Positions 25,400 through 33,480 of a stretch of DNA of 52,914 nucleotides are shown piece after piece; position 1 is the stretch's first letter; each line of letters opens with the position of its first letter. This DNA comes from Streptomyces cavernicola (GTDB lineage Bacteria > Actinomycetota > Actinomycetes > Streptomycetales > Streptomycetaceae): assembly GCF_029968035.1 (NCBI RefSeq), contig NZ_JASCIQ010000053.1, forward strand, positions 1 to 52,914, in the 5' to 3' direction. Under the pieces are notes generated by a model. It saw only the letters and a program-made list of their open reading frames with translations. It was not told where the DNA came from and did no database searches. Both the position numbers and the translations under genes were made by a program.

Positions 25400-27133
25400 G
25401 TGGCCCAGAGCACCGGAGCGGAGACCCAGGACTGGGTCTCCCGATTCGCGGACGATGTCATCGCCGAGTCGGAACGTCGCGCCCCGGGCAAACCCGTCGT
25501 GGTCGCGTCCGGCCTCTCCCCGTCCGGCCCCATCCACCTGGGCAACCTGCGCGAGGTCATGACCCCGCACCTGGTCGCCGACGAGATCCGCCGCCGCGGG
25601 TACGAGGTGCGGCACGTCCTGTCCTGGGACGACTACGACCGGTACCGCAAGGTCCCGGCCGGCGTCGCCGGCACCGACGAGTCCTGGGCCGAGCACATCG
25701 GCAAGCCCCTGACCTCCGTCCCCGCCCCGGCCGGCTCCGCGTACCCGAACTGGGCGGAGCACTTCAAGGCCGCCATGGTGGACGCCCTGGAGCAGCTCGG
25801 CGTCGAGTACGACGGCATCAGCCAGACCGAGCAGTACACCTCGGGCGTCTACCGCGAGCAGGTCCTGTTCGCGATGAAGCACCGCGGCGACATCGACGCG
25901 GTCCTCGCCCAGTACCGCACGAAGCCCAAGGCCCAGAAGAAGTCCCAGAAGCCGCTCGACGAGGCCGAGTTGGAGGCCGCCGAGGGCTCCGGCGCCGCCG
26001 CCGAGGACGACGGCTCGGGCTCCGGCGCGGAGTACTTCCCGTACAAGCCGTACTGCGGCGCCTGCGAGAAGGACCTGACGACGGTCACCGCGTACGACGA
26101 CGCCACCACCGAGCTGTCGTACGTCTGCCAGTGCGGCCACGCCGAGACGGTCCGGCTCTCCGAGTACGACCGCGGCAAGCTGGTGTGGAAGGTCGACTGG
26201 CCGATGCGCTGGGCGTACGAGGGCGTGATCTTCGAGCCGTCCGGCGTGGACCACTCCTCGCCCGGCTCGTCGTTCCAGGTCGGCGGGCAGATCGTCGGGA
26301 TCTTCGGCGGCAAGCAGCCGATCGGCCCGATGTACGCCTTCGTCGGCATCTCCGGCATGGCCAAGATGTCGTCCAGCAAGGGCGGCGTCCCCACCCCCGG
26401 CGACGCGCTGCAGATCATGGAGCCCCAGCTGCTCCGCTGGCTGTACGCGCGCCGCAAGCCCAACCAGTCCTTCAAGATCGCCTTCGACCAGGAGATCCAG
26501 CGGCTCTACGACGAGTGGGACAAGCTGGAGGCCAAGGTCGCCGACGGCACGGTCCTGCCCGCCGACCAGTCCGCCTGGTCCCGCGCGGTGCGCACCGCCG
26601 GGCGTGAGCTGCCGCGCACCCCGCGCCCGCTGCCGTACCGCACGCTCGCCTCGGTCGCCGACATCACCGCAGGACACGAGGACCAGGCGCTGCGCATCCT
26701 CTCCGACCTGGACCCGGCCAACCCGCTGGCGTCCCTGGACGAGGCACGGCCGCGGTTCGACCGCGCCGAGTCCTGGATCAACACCCAGGTCCCGGCCGAC
26801 CAGCGCACGATCGTGCGGGACTCGGCCGACACCGAGCTGCTCGCCGGCCTCGACGAGCAGTCCCGCGAATCGCTGCGCCTGCTCCTCGAAGGCCTGGACG
26901 AGCACTGGTCCCTGGACGGCCTGACCCACCTCGTGTACGGCGTGCCGAAGGTCCAGGCCGGCTTCTCGGCGGACGCGACCGCCAAGGAGCTGCCGCCGGA
27001 GATCAAGGTCGCGCAGCGCACCTTCTTCGCGCTGCTCTACCAGCTCCTGGTCTCCCGCGACACCGGCCCGCGCCTGCCCACGCTGCTGCTCGCGGTCGGC
27101 GCGGACCGGGTGCGCAAGCTGCTCGGCGCGTAA
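25400..27133 (+). CDS. lysS: Class I lysyl-tRNA synthetase
   Basis: This is the archaeal-type class I LysRS (LysK), not the common class II enzyme. The 577 residues include the HIGH-like ASGLSPSGPIHLGNLREVM (about 37-55), a zinc-ribbon-like CGACEKD / CQCGH segment (about 220-252), and the KMSKS-like MAKMSSSKGG (about 322), followed by a helical anticodon-binding region. An Ala/Glu/Asp-rich, probably disordered stretch lies near residues 175-212. I chose GTG 25400 (GAAGGAC upstream); ATG 25340 is in frame but extends into non-conserved sequence. It is divergent from argS. Confidence 0.93.
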   Translation: MAQSTGAETQDWVSRFADDVIAESERRAPGKPVVVASGLSPSGPIHLGNLREVMTPHLVADEIRRRGYEVRHVLSWDDYDRYRKVPAGVAGTDESWAEHIGKPLTSVPAPAGSAYPNWAEHFKAAMVDALEQLGVEYDGISQTEQYTSGVYREQVLFAMKHRGDIDAVLAQYRTKPKAQKKSQKPLDEAELEAAEGSGAAAEDDGSGSGAEYFPYKPYCGACEKDLTTVTAYDDATTELSYVCQCGHAETVRLSEYDRGKLVWKVDWPMRWAYEGVIFEPSGVDHSSPGSSFQVGGQIVGIFGGKQPIGPMYAFVGISGMAKMSSSKGGVPTPGDALQIMEPQLLRWLYARRKPNQSFKIAFDQEIQRLYDEWDKLEAKVADGTVLPADQSAWSRAVRTAGRELPRTPRPLPYRTLASVADITAGHEDQALRILSDLDPANPLASLDEARPRFDRAESWINTQVPADQRTIVRDSADTELLAGLDEQSRESLRLLLEGLDEHWSLDGLTHLVYGVPKVQAGFSADATAKELPPEIKVAQRTFFALLYQLLVSRDTGPRLPTLLLAVGADRVRKLLGA

Positions 27134-27176
27134 GCGCGTCGGTCTTCGGCTTTCGGTTTTCGGTTTTTCGGCTTAC

Positions 27177-27215
27177 GACGAGGGCCCCCTCCCGGTGCGG
27201 GAGGGGGCCCTCGTC
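27177..27215. terminator. Bidirectional terminator after lysS
   Basis: A perfect 17-bp stem (27177-27193 with 27199-27215, loop GGTGC) lies between lysS and the converging DUF2637 gene. Just before it is an unusual run of repeated TTCGG units (27140-27173). Confidence 0.9.
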
Positions 27216-27232
27216 TGTGCGGTGCGGGCCGG

Positions 27233-28588
27233 TTACGCGATGTGCTCCGCGTCCAGCTCTTCCTGGTAGCGCCTGCGGAATTCCTTGACGTACGGGCGCA
27301 GCGTCGACTCGCTCAAGGGGCCGCCGGTCTGGCCGGTGACCCCGTAGAGGTCGACCAGATAGGTGCCGAGCTGGCGGGCGTTGGGCATGTCCTGGTACTC
27401 GCTGACGTACTTGCGGAACGCCCCGAAGTACGCCTCCTCCCGGCTGATGTCCTCCGGGAGCTCGTAGGGCGAGGGGGCGGGGCCGTCGAAGCGGGGTTCC
27501 TCCTCGGGCTCTTGCTCGGGTTCCGGTTCGGGTTCCGGTTCGGATTCCGGTTCCGGCAGCTCCTCGGCGCGCGGGCCGGGGATGGTCAGGGCGCGGGTGC
27601 GACCGGGCCCGGCGGGCACGGGGAACTGCGGGTCGGTGGCCTGCCCGTGCGGCTCGCCGCTCTCCTGCGCGTACTCGGGGTCGTAGTCCGGGTCGTAGCC
27701 GCCCTCGTACGGGACCTGCTCCGGGGGAGGGGCCTGGAACCAGGGGCTGGGCTCGGGCTCGGCCCCGTCCGCGGCGGGGGCCGGCGCAGGGGCGGCAGGG
27801 TCTTCCGGTACGGGTTCCGCTTCGATGGACTTCCGTAGTACGGGGGCGAGTTGGCGCTGTTCCGGGGCCGACTGCACGGGCGCGGGCGGGAGCAGCGTCG
27901 GCTCGATCCCGGCGGCGGCGAGGCCCGCTGGCGCGGTGTCGGCGAGCGGCACCCCGTACTTCGCGAGGCGCAGCGGCATCAGGGACTCGACGGGGGCCTT
28001 GCGGCGCCAGTTGCGGCCGTAGCGGGAGCGCAACCTCGCCTGGTAGACGAGGCGTTCCTGTTCGAGCTTGATGACCTGCTCGTAACTGCGCAGCTCCCAG
28101 AGCTTCATGCGGCGCCAGAGCAGGAAGGTCGGGCCGGGGGAGAGCAGCCAGCGCGTGATGCGGACGCCCTCCATGTGCTTGTCGGCGGTGATGTCCGCGA
28201 TCCGGCCGATGGCGTGCCGCGCGGCCTCGACGGCGACGACGAACAGGACCGGGATGACCGCGTGCATGCCGACGCCGAGCGGATCGGGCCACGCGGCCGC
28301 GCCGTTGAACGCGATCGTCGCCGCGGTGAGCAGCCACGCGGTCTGCCGAAGCAGCGGGAACGGGATCCGGATCCAGGTCAGCAGCAGATCGAGGGCGAGC
28401 AGCACGCAGATGCCCGCGTCGATGCCGATCGGGAAGACGTAACTGAAGTTGCCGAAGCCCTTCTTCAACGCCAGTTCACGCACGGCCGCGTAGGACCCCG
28501 CGAAGCCGATGCCGGCGATGACCACCGCTCCGGCGATCACGACACCGATGAGTATCCGGTGCGTGCGTGTCAGTTGCATCGCGGCCAC
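27233..28588 (-). CDS. DUF2637 membrane protein with long acidic C-terminal region
   Basis: This 451-residue protein has four predicted transmembrane segments within residues 10-135 (ILIGVVIAGAVVIAGIGFAG, VFPIGIDAGICVLLALDLLL, the TAWLLTAATIAFNGA region, MHAVIPVLFVVAVEAARHAI), forming the DUF2637 domain. A cytoplasmic part rich in Pro and Glu follows, with a run of alternating Pro-Glu pairs near residue 345. It ends with a basic winged-helix-like segment (FGAFRKYVSEYQDMPNARQL). DUF2637 proteins are often encoded in AICEs and plasmids as SpdB-like spread proteins, but this copy sits in the chromosome outside the element. GGAGGGG precedes GTG 28588. Its role is unknown. Confidence 0.8.
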   Translation of the reverse strand: MAAMQLTRTHRILIGVVIAGAVVIAGIGFAGSYAAVRELALKKGFGNFSYVFPIGIDAGICVLLALDLLLTWIRIPFPLLRQTAWLLTAATIAFNGAAAWPDPLGVGMHAVIPVLFVVAVEAARHAIGRIADITADKHMEGVRITRWLLSPGPTFLLWRRMKLWELRSYEQVIKLEQERLVYQARLRSRYGRNWRRKAPVESLMPLRLAKYGVPLADTAPAGLAAAGIEPTLLPPAPVQSAPEQRQLAPVLRKSIEAEPVPEDPAAPAPAPAADGAEPEPSPWFQAPPPEQVPYEGGYDPDYDPEYAQESGEPHGQATDPQFPVPAGPGRTRALTIPGPRAEELPEPESEPEPEPEPEQEPEEEPRFDGPAPSPYELPEDISREEAYFGAFRKYVSEYQDMPNARQLGTYLVDLYGVTGQTGGPLSESTLRPYVKEFRRRYQEELDAEHIA

Positions 28589-28701
28589 CCGCGAACCCCT
28601 CCCTGTTCGGCTTGTTGCGTCGCACAGCCTGGCACATGCGTACGAGCGGTCGCGGGCGGGTAGGCGGCGGGCCGGTCCGTTGAGGTTCTGGGGTGGGCGT
28701 G

Positions 28702-28739
28702 CGAGGAGCCCGGACGCTTCCGCGTGTCCGGGCTCCTCG
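28702..28739. terminator. Stem-loop terminator
   Basis: A 14-bp stem (28702-28715 with 28726-28739) lies downstream of the minus-strand lipoprotein gene and upstream of the DUF2637 gene. Confidence 0.8.
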
Positions 28740-28801
28740 GGGTTTCGCGTGGCCCGGCCGTGCTGCTGCCGACGCTGCTGCCGACCGGGCGTGACGCGGC
28801 G

Positions 28802-29689
28802 TCAGTGCTTGCTGGGCCGCTTCGTGGTCTTGCCCGAGTCGCTGTCGCTGTCGCTGTCGTCGTCGGAGCCGGAGCTGCCGCCCGAGCCCGAGTCGCCCGA
28901 ACTGCCCGCGGACGAACCGGTCTTGGAGCCGCTGCCCGTGCCGCTCTTGTCGCTCTTGTTGGCGTCCTTGACGGCGGCGATGGCCTCCTCGGCCGCCTCC
29001 TGCGCGTCCTTCGCCATCTCCTTGGAGTCGGGGGCGCCGGCGCCGGCCAGGCCCGCACCGTTGTAGTCGATGACGACGACGGCGTTCTCGACCCGGGCGA
29101 CCACACGGTGGTTCTTGAAGTCGCCCTCCTTCTTCTTCTGGTCGAAGGTCACCAGGGTGGCCTCGTCGCCGACGCCGTCGAGGACCTTCGTCTTCACGTC
29201 CTTGGCACCGTCGAGGTTCTTGGCCTCGTCGATCTTCTTGGTGAGCTGCGTCTGCGCGAGCTTGTCACCGGTGCCGAGGGTGGCGTTGGAGTCGTAGCGC
29301 ACCAGGCCGACGTTGAGCCAGCGGAACTGTGAGCCCTTCGTGCCGTTGCTGTCGAGGCCCGTCCAGGAGCAGGAGGAGCGCGCCGAGGCGTCCTCGGAGC
29401 TGGCCGACTTGCCCGACTTGTCGTCGACCTCGGGGACGAGGTCCTCGATCGTGTCGCCCTTCAGCGTCTCGCAGGCGTCGGGCAGCTCGCTGAACGCGGC
29501 CTTCTCGACGGTCGCGGGCTTGTTCTTGCCGCTCGCCGCGGAGGAGGAGCTGCTGCCGGAGTCGCTCTTGCCTCCGCCGTCGCCCTTGCTCGCGTCCGTG
29601 TCGGAGGAGCAGGCAGCTGCCGTGAGGATCACGGGCACGGCTGCGCAGGCGGCGAGTATGCGGGTGAATCGCGGTCCTTTTCGGTGCAT
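28802..29689 (-). CDS. DUF3558-like lipoprotein (first of two paralogues)
   Basis: This 295-residue predicted lipoprotein has a signal peptide (MHRKGPRFTRILAACAAVPV) and the lipobox LTAAACSS; the Cys at about residue 27 would be lipidated. A Ser/Gly-rich spacer leads into a DUF3558-type domain, with conserved LPDACETL and a later SCSW. The C-terminal 60 residues are low complexity, rich in Ser, Gly and Asp, ending TTKRPSKH. I start at ATG 29689, just after AAGGA; ATG 29704 is possible. The next gene upstream encodes a related lipoprotein. It is presumably exposed on the outer face of the membrane; the function is unknown. Confidence 0.8.
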   Translation of the reverse strand: MHRKGPRFTRILAACAAVPVILTAAACSSDTDASKGDGGGKSDSGSSSSSAASGKNKPATVEKAAFSELPDACETLKGDTIEDLVPEVDDKSGKSASSEDASARSSCSWTGLDSNGTKGSQFRWLNVGLVRYDSNATLGTGDKLAQTQLTKKIDEAKNLDGAKDVKTKVLDGVGDEATLVTFDQKKKEGDFKNHRVVARVENAVVVIDYNGAGLAGAGAPDSKEMAKDAQEAAEEAIAAVKDANKSDKSGTGSGSKTGSSAGSSGDSGSGGSSGSDDDSDSDSDSGKTTKRPSKH

Positions 29690-29854
29690 GGTTCCTTCGC
29701 TCATCAGTCGTGCAGTTCGGTGCCGGTACGTGCGGCGGCTCCGGTTCCGTGCGGATTCCGCTCAGCCACGGTACGCGGAAGGTGCGTGGGTCGTGAGGGA
29801 TACGTAAAGGCGGCAGGGGGTGCGGGGGTGGTTCCGGGGCGGGCCGCGGGAGGG

Positions 29855-30865
29855 TCAGTCGGCGAATTCCTCGGCGAGCCTGCCCGCCAGTTCCCGGGCC
29901 TTGTCCTGCAGTTCCTTGCTGTCGGGCAGCTCCGTGCCACGCGCCGGCTGCTCGTCGTACTGGACGGTCACGACGACGTTGGACGTGCGGAACACCACAG
30001 TCACGGTCCGGTTCCGAACCGTCGAACCGGCCGACGTGAGGCGGTCGTCGACGAACGCCTCGTCGCCCAGGCCGTTCAGGACGCGGGGCAGCAATTCGTC
30101 CGGAACGACCGCTTCACCCTCGCCGTTGGCCCCATCTGTCCCGTCGGTCCCGTCTGTTCCGCCTGTTCCGTCTGTTCCGTCTGGTCCGGCGGTGTCGTCG
30201 GCGGCGGATGCGTTCTCGCCGTCGCTGTTCTTGCCGTCGTTCTTGCCGGGGGTCTTACCAGGGTTCTTGCCGTCGCCGGTCTTGTCGGCGGAGTTCTCGG
30301 GGGACTTGGCGTCGTCCGCCGCGTCCGCGGCCGTGCCGCCGGAGGAGGATGAGGCGCCGCCGGAGGGGGAGTCGGACTCGCCGTTTCCGTCGGTCTCGGC
30401 GGTCTCCGTGCCGGGGGACGGCTCAGGCAGGTCGGCGGCCTTCTCCTTCTGCCCGTACACCTCCATCGCCCGCGCGTCGTCGCTGACCGCGCCGTCGTAC
30501 GACACCACGCGCTCGAAGTCGACGTCGAGGTGGTGCGTGGAGTCCGGCGACTCGACCTTCCACGAGCAGCCCACGCGCCGGTCCGTGTCGTACGTGACGG
30601 CGGCGGAGCCCTCGTACGCCTTCGCCCGCTGCTCCCGGTCGAGTTGGCTGAGGCCGGGCAGCATGCGGTCGAGCGTGCTGTGGTCGACGGCGCGGCAGGC
30701 GTCCGGCAGCGTGCGGTACCGGCCGGGCTCGGCGGTCTGCGTCGCGGAGACCTCGCCGGGCTTGGCGTCGTCGGTCGGGTCGTCGGCCCCGGTCGCGCCC
30801 GAACATGCGGTGAGCAGTACCGCGAGGAGAGCGGCTGCGCCCGGGACGTACCCCCTACGCTGCAC
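29855..30865 (-). CDS. DUF3558-like lipoprotein (second of two paralogues)
   Basis: This 336-residue predicted lipoprotein from GTG 30865 has signal peptide RRGYVPGAAALLAVLLTAC with lipobox LLTAC. Like its neighbour it has the pattern LPDACRAVD ... GCSW and a final strand with DSKELQDKARELA, matching DSKEMAKDAQEAA in the first paralogue. A low-complexity insertion of about 100 residues, rich in Gly, Asp, Ser and Thr, splits the domain. GAAGGGAG precedes the start. The pair probably arose by tandem duplication; the function is unknown. Confidence 0.8.
   Translation of the reverse strand: MQRRGYVPGAAALLAVLLTACSGATGADDPTDDAKPGEVSATQTAEPGRYRTLPDACRAVDHSTLDRMLPGLSQLDREQRAKAYEGSAAVTYDTDRRVGCSWKVESPDSTHHLDVDFERVVSYDGAVSDDARAMEVYGQKEKAADLPEPSPGTETAETDGNGESDSPSGGASSSSGGTAADAADDAKSPENSADKTGDGKNPGKTPGKNDGKNSDGENASAADDTAGPDGTDGTGGTDGTDGTDGANGEGEAVVPDELLPRVLNGLGDEAFVDDRLTSAGSTVRNRTVTVVFRTSNVVVTVQYDEQPARGTELPDSKELQDKARELAGRLAEEFAD
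30130..30188. repeat. Tandem 9-bp repeat within the lipoprotein gene
   Basis: Degenerate units of the form (G)TCTGTTCCG or TCGGTCCCG are repeated about six times and encode the Gly-Thr-Asp run in the low-complexity insert of the second lipoprotein. Such tracts often vary in copy number. Confidence 0.7.
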
Positions 30866-31159
30866 GGTCGCGGCTCCCTTCGGGTCGGTTCGGGTCGGTC
30901 GGGTCTGGTCGCGCGTGGTGATGCCTGGTCGTGCGCGGGTCCTGCCCGGCCGGACGAAAAACGGTTGCCGCCGGGAGGCGGCCGGTGAACACAATGTGTA
31001 TCGCAAGCGCAGCCGCGAACGCCGGTCGGGCGTCCTGTTTGCAGGCTTTCAGCCGGGTTTTTGCGCGCACAGACTTTTCGGCCCCGGCAGGCCGTCGGAC
31101 GAGTGGACCTCTCCATGACTCCGCACTGCCGCTGGGGATTTCGGGGGATTGAGGTAGCT

Positions 31160-32416
31160 ATGTCTTATGTAGAGGTTCCCGGCGCGAAGGTGCCGATCCG
31201 GATGTGGACGGACCCGGCGTCCGTCGAGGACGTCGCGCTCCAGCAGCTGCAGAACGTCGCGACGCTCCCGTGGATCAAGGGCCTCGCCGTCATGCCCGAT
31301 GTGCACTACGGCAAGGGCGCCACGGTCGGCTCCGTGATCGCGATGCACGGCGCGGTCTGCCCGGCGGCGGTCGGCGTGGACATCGGCTGCGGGATGTCCG
31401 CGGTCAAGACGTCCCTGACGGCCAATGACCTGCCCGGCGATCTGTCGCGGCTGCGCTCGAAGATCGAGCAGGCCATTCCGGTCGGCCGCGGCATGCACGA
31501 CGACGCGGTCGACCCGGGCCGGCTGCACGGCTTCCCGACCTCCGGCTGGGGCGACTTCTGGGCGCGATTCGACGGCATCGCCGACGCGGTCAAGTTCCGC
31601 CAGGAGCGGGCCACCAAGCAGATGGGCACGCTCGGCGGCGGCAACCACTTCATCGAGTTCTGCCTCGACGAGTCCGGCGCGGTCTGGCTGATGCTGCACT
31701 CCGGTTCGCGGAACATCGGCAAGGAGCTCGCCGAGTTCCACATCGGCGTGGCCCAGAAGCTGCCGCACAACCAGGGCCTGGTCGACCGCGACCTCGCCGT
31801 CTTCGTCACGGACACCCCGCAGATGGCGGCGTACCGCAACGACCTCTTCTGGGCCCAGGAGTACGCCAAGTACAACCGGGCGATCATGATGGGCCTCTTC
31901 CAGGACGTCGTCCGCAAGGAGTTCAAGAAGGCCAGGCCGACCTTCGAGCCGGTCATCTCCTGCCAGCAGGAAGATGCCGAAGGTCAGATGAGGACGGTCG
32001 AGTACCGCCCTGGTGTCATCAGCTGTCACCACAACTATGTCAGCGAAGAGCGGTACGACGGGATGGATCTCCTTGTCACCCGTAAGGGAGCGATCAGCGC
32101 GGGCTCGGGGGAGTGGGGCATCATCCCCGGCTCCATGGGCACGGAGTCCTACATCGTGCGCGGCCTGGGCAACCCGAAGTCCTTCAACTCGGCCTCGCAC
32201 GGTGCCGGCCGCCGGATGAGCCGGAACGCGGCCAAGCGGAAGTACTCGGCGCGGGACCTGGAGGAGCAGACGCGGGGTGTGGAGTGCCGTAAGGACTCCG
32301 GCGTCGTGGACGAGATCCCGGGCGCGTACAAGCCGATCAGCCAAGTCATCGAGCAGCAGCGGGACTTGGTGCAGGTGGTGGCGAAGCTCAAGCAGGTCAT
32401 CTGCGTGAAGGGCTGA
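31160..32416 (+). CDS. rtcB: RNA-splicing ligase RtcB (hybrid gene across attL)
   Basis: RtcB joins RNA 2',3'-cyclic phosphate ends to 5'-OH ends, using GTP and Mn2+, in RNA repair. The 418-residue protein is full length: metal-ligand Cys77 in VDIGCGMSAV, GGGNHFIEF, the metal site HHNY at 290-293, and the guanylylated His347 in SHGAGRRMSR. The 56-residue spacing between His291 and His347 equals that of the E. coli ligands His281 and His337. GAGG is five bases before ATG 31160. The reading frame crosses the left junction of the mobile element at codons 290-293, so the last ~129 codons and the terminator come from the element. The displaced native 3' end is at 45818-46207. Confidence 0.95.
   Translation: MSYVEVPGAKVPIRMWTDPASVEDVALQQLQNVATLPWIKGLAVMPDVHYGKGATVGSVIAMHGAVCPAAVGVDIGCGMSAVKTSLTANDLPGDLSRLRSKIEQAIPVGRGMHDDAVDPGRLHGFPTSGWGDFWARFDGIADAVKFRQERATKQMGTLGGGNHFIEFCLDESGAVWLMLHSGSRNIGKELAEFHIGVAQKLPHNQGLVDRDLAVFVTDTPQMAAYRNDLFWAQEYAKYNRAIMMGLFQDVVRKEFKKARPTFEPVISCQQEDAEGQMRTVEYRPGVISCHHNYVSEERYDGMDLLVTRKGAISAGSGEWGIIPGSMGTESYIVRGLGNPKSFNSASHGAGRRMSRNAAKRKYSARDLEEQTRGVECRKDSGVVDEIPGAYKPISQVIEQQRDLVQVVAKLKQVICVKG
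32027..32049 (+). other. attL junction
   Basis: The common core CACCACAACTA (32027-32037) is followed by the element-derived arm TGTCAGCGAAGA (32038-32049). To its left is native rtcB sequence encoding VISC. The core encodes the HHN metal-binding residues of RtcB. Confidence 0.85.
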
Positions 32417-32441
32417 GCGCAGCACTACAGGTGAACGACAG

Positions 32442-32467
32442 GCCCCGGACCGGGCGAGGTCCGGGGC
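32442..32467 (+). terminator. Element-borne rtcB terminator
   Basis: GCCCCGGACC (32442-32451) pairs with GGTCCGGGGC (32458-32467), followed by TTT. It lies 25 bp after the hybrid rtcB stop and belongs to the element, so the element brings both the gene end and its terminator. The rest of the 307-bp gap to 32724 shows no gene. Confidence 0.8.
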
Positions 32468-32723
32468 TTTGTGCTTGCAGCCGGGCGGCAAGGGTCTTGT
32501 GCCGTCAGGACAGAGCAAGATCATTCACTACTTGGTGGCGACGCAACGTTTCGGCATGTCCCGGTTTGCGACCCGTTCTGCGATCGTCACTGTCGTCGTC
32601 GGGCGTCCGGGTTGTAGACACCCAGAGCCCGTAGGCGCCCTGATCACTCACCTCGCCCCCGACTCGCGGCGCAACCCCCGTGCCCGCTGTCTTCGGGCTT
32701 CCTCTGATGCTCTCTGGAGTGCC

Positions 32724-33122
32724 ATGTTCCTCACCACGCTGGCCCGTTCCGCCGCCCTTGGCGTCGGCTCGATCGCACTCGTCGCCACGTCGGCAACAGC
32801 TGCTTCCGCCGACGCTTACGCCCCGTACGCCCAGGCCGCCGCCCATGTGTCGTCGAACGGCACGCTCCTGAAGTCCAAGAACATCGACAACGTGACCTGG
32901 AGCGGCGGTGGCGTCTACTGCGTGCACGTCTCCGACCCCCGCATCGACCTTTCCGAGAGCGTCTTCACCGCGACCCTCGGAAGGTTCGCCAGCCGGGGCG
33001 GAACCGTGCAGGTCTCCATGGGCCGCTCCGAGTGCGGCAACGACCCGCGCACGATTCCCGTGATCAGCGGTGACACCAACGGGAACTTCGCGCCCAACGA
33101 GTTCTACCTCACCATCCAGTAG
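32724..33122 (+). CDS. Small secreted protein, paralogue A
   Basis: This 132-residue protein has a signal peptide (RSAALGVGSIALVATSATAASA, cleavage probably after residue 29). The mature part of about 100 residues contains QAAAHVSSNGTLLKSKNI, VYCVHVSD and SECGN. The two cysteines, in YCV and CGN, probably form a disulfide. It is clearly related to the protein encoded at 36620, which shares AQAAA-VSS-G-LL--KNI, YCV-V-D, CGN and a final hydrophobic strand. GGAG lies four bases before ATG 32724. It is the first cargo gene after attL. I do not recognise a named family; the function is unknown. Confidence 0.75.
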   Translation: MFLTTLARSAALGVGSIALVATSATAASADAYAPYAQAAAHVSSNGTLLKSKNIDNVTWSGGGVYCVHVSDPRIDLSESVFTATLGRFASRGGTVQVSMGRSECGNDPRTIPVISGDTNGNFAPNEFYLTIQ

Positions 33123-33189
33123 TGCTGCGCCCGCCGGGGCGACCTGCTCGCGGCCTGCGGGCTCCCGCGCTCAAGGGCGGGACATGACG

Positions 33190-33230
33190 AAGCCCCGCCG
33201 TACTCCCAACTCGGGTGTATGGCGGGGCTT
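33190..33230. terminator. Bidirectional terminator
   Basis: AAGCCCCGCC (33190-33199) pairs with GGCGGGGCTT (33221-33230), followed by TT. It lies between secreted protein A and the converging DUF397 gene. Confidence 0.8.
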
Positions 33231-33267
33231 TTGATGTGAAGCAGTGGGCCGGCATTCACGAGGGCGA

Positions 33268-33480
33268 CTAGGAAGTGCCCAACTCTCCACCCTTGACGCC
33301 CATCACGAAGGACGCGAACGCACCAGTGGCGAACATCAGGTTCGGGCCGTGAGGGTTCTTCGAGTCACGGACAGGAACCTTGCCAGTGGCGGACGCGTAG
33401 CTCGGTGCCCACTCCACACAGGAACCACCGTTGTTGCTGTAGGAGGATTTGACCCAGCGCAGGGTCTCGGGCTCAGTCAT
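33268..33480 (-). CDS. DUF397 protein
   Basis: This 70-residue protein is a typical DUF397 domain: WVKSSYSNNGGSCVEWA near the start, VPVRDSKNPHGPNLMF in the middle, and FASFVMG near the end. DUF397 proteins occur in very high copy number in streptomycetes and are nearly always encoded directly after an XRE/DUF5753 regulator, with which they form toxin-antitoxin-like or signalling pairs. Here the start overlaps the regulator's stop by 8 nt, so they are translationally coupled. Confidence 0.9.
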   Translation of the reverse strand: MTEPETLRWVKSSYSNNGGSCVEWAPSYASATGKVPVRDSKNPHGPNLMFATGAFASFVMGVKGGELGTS

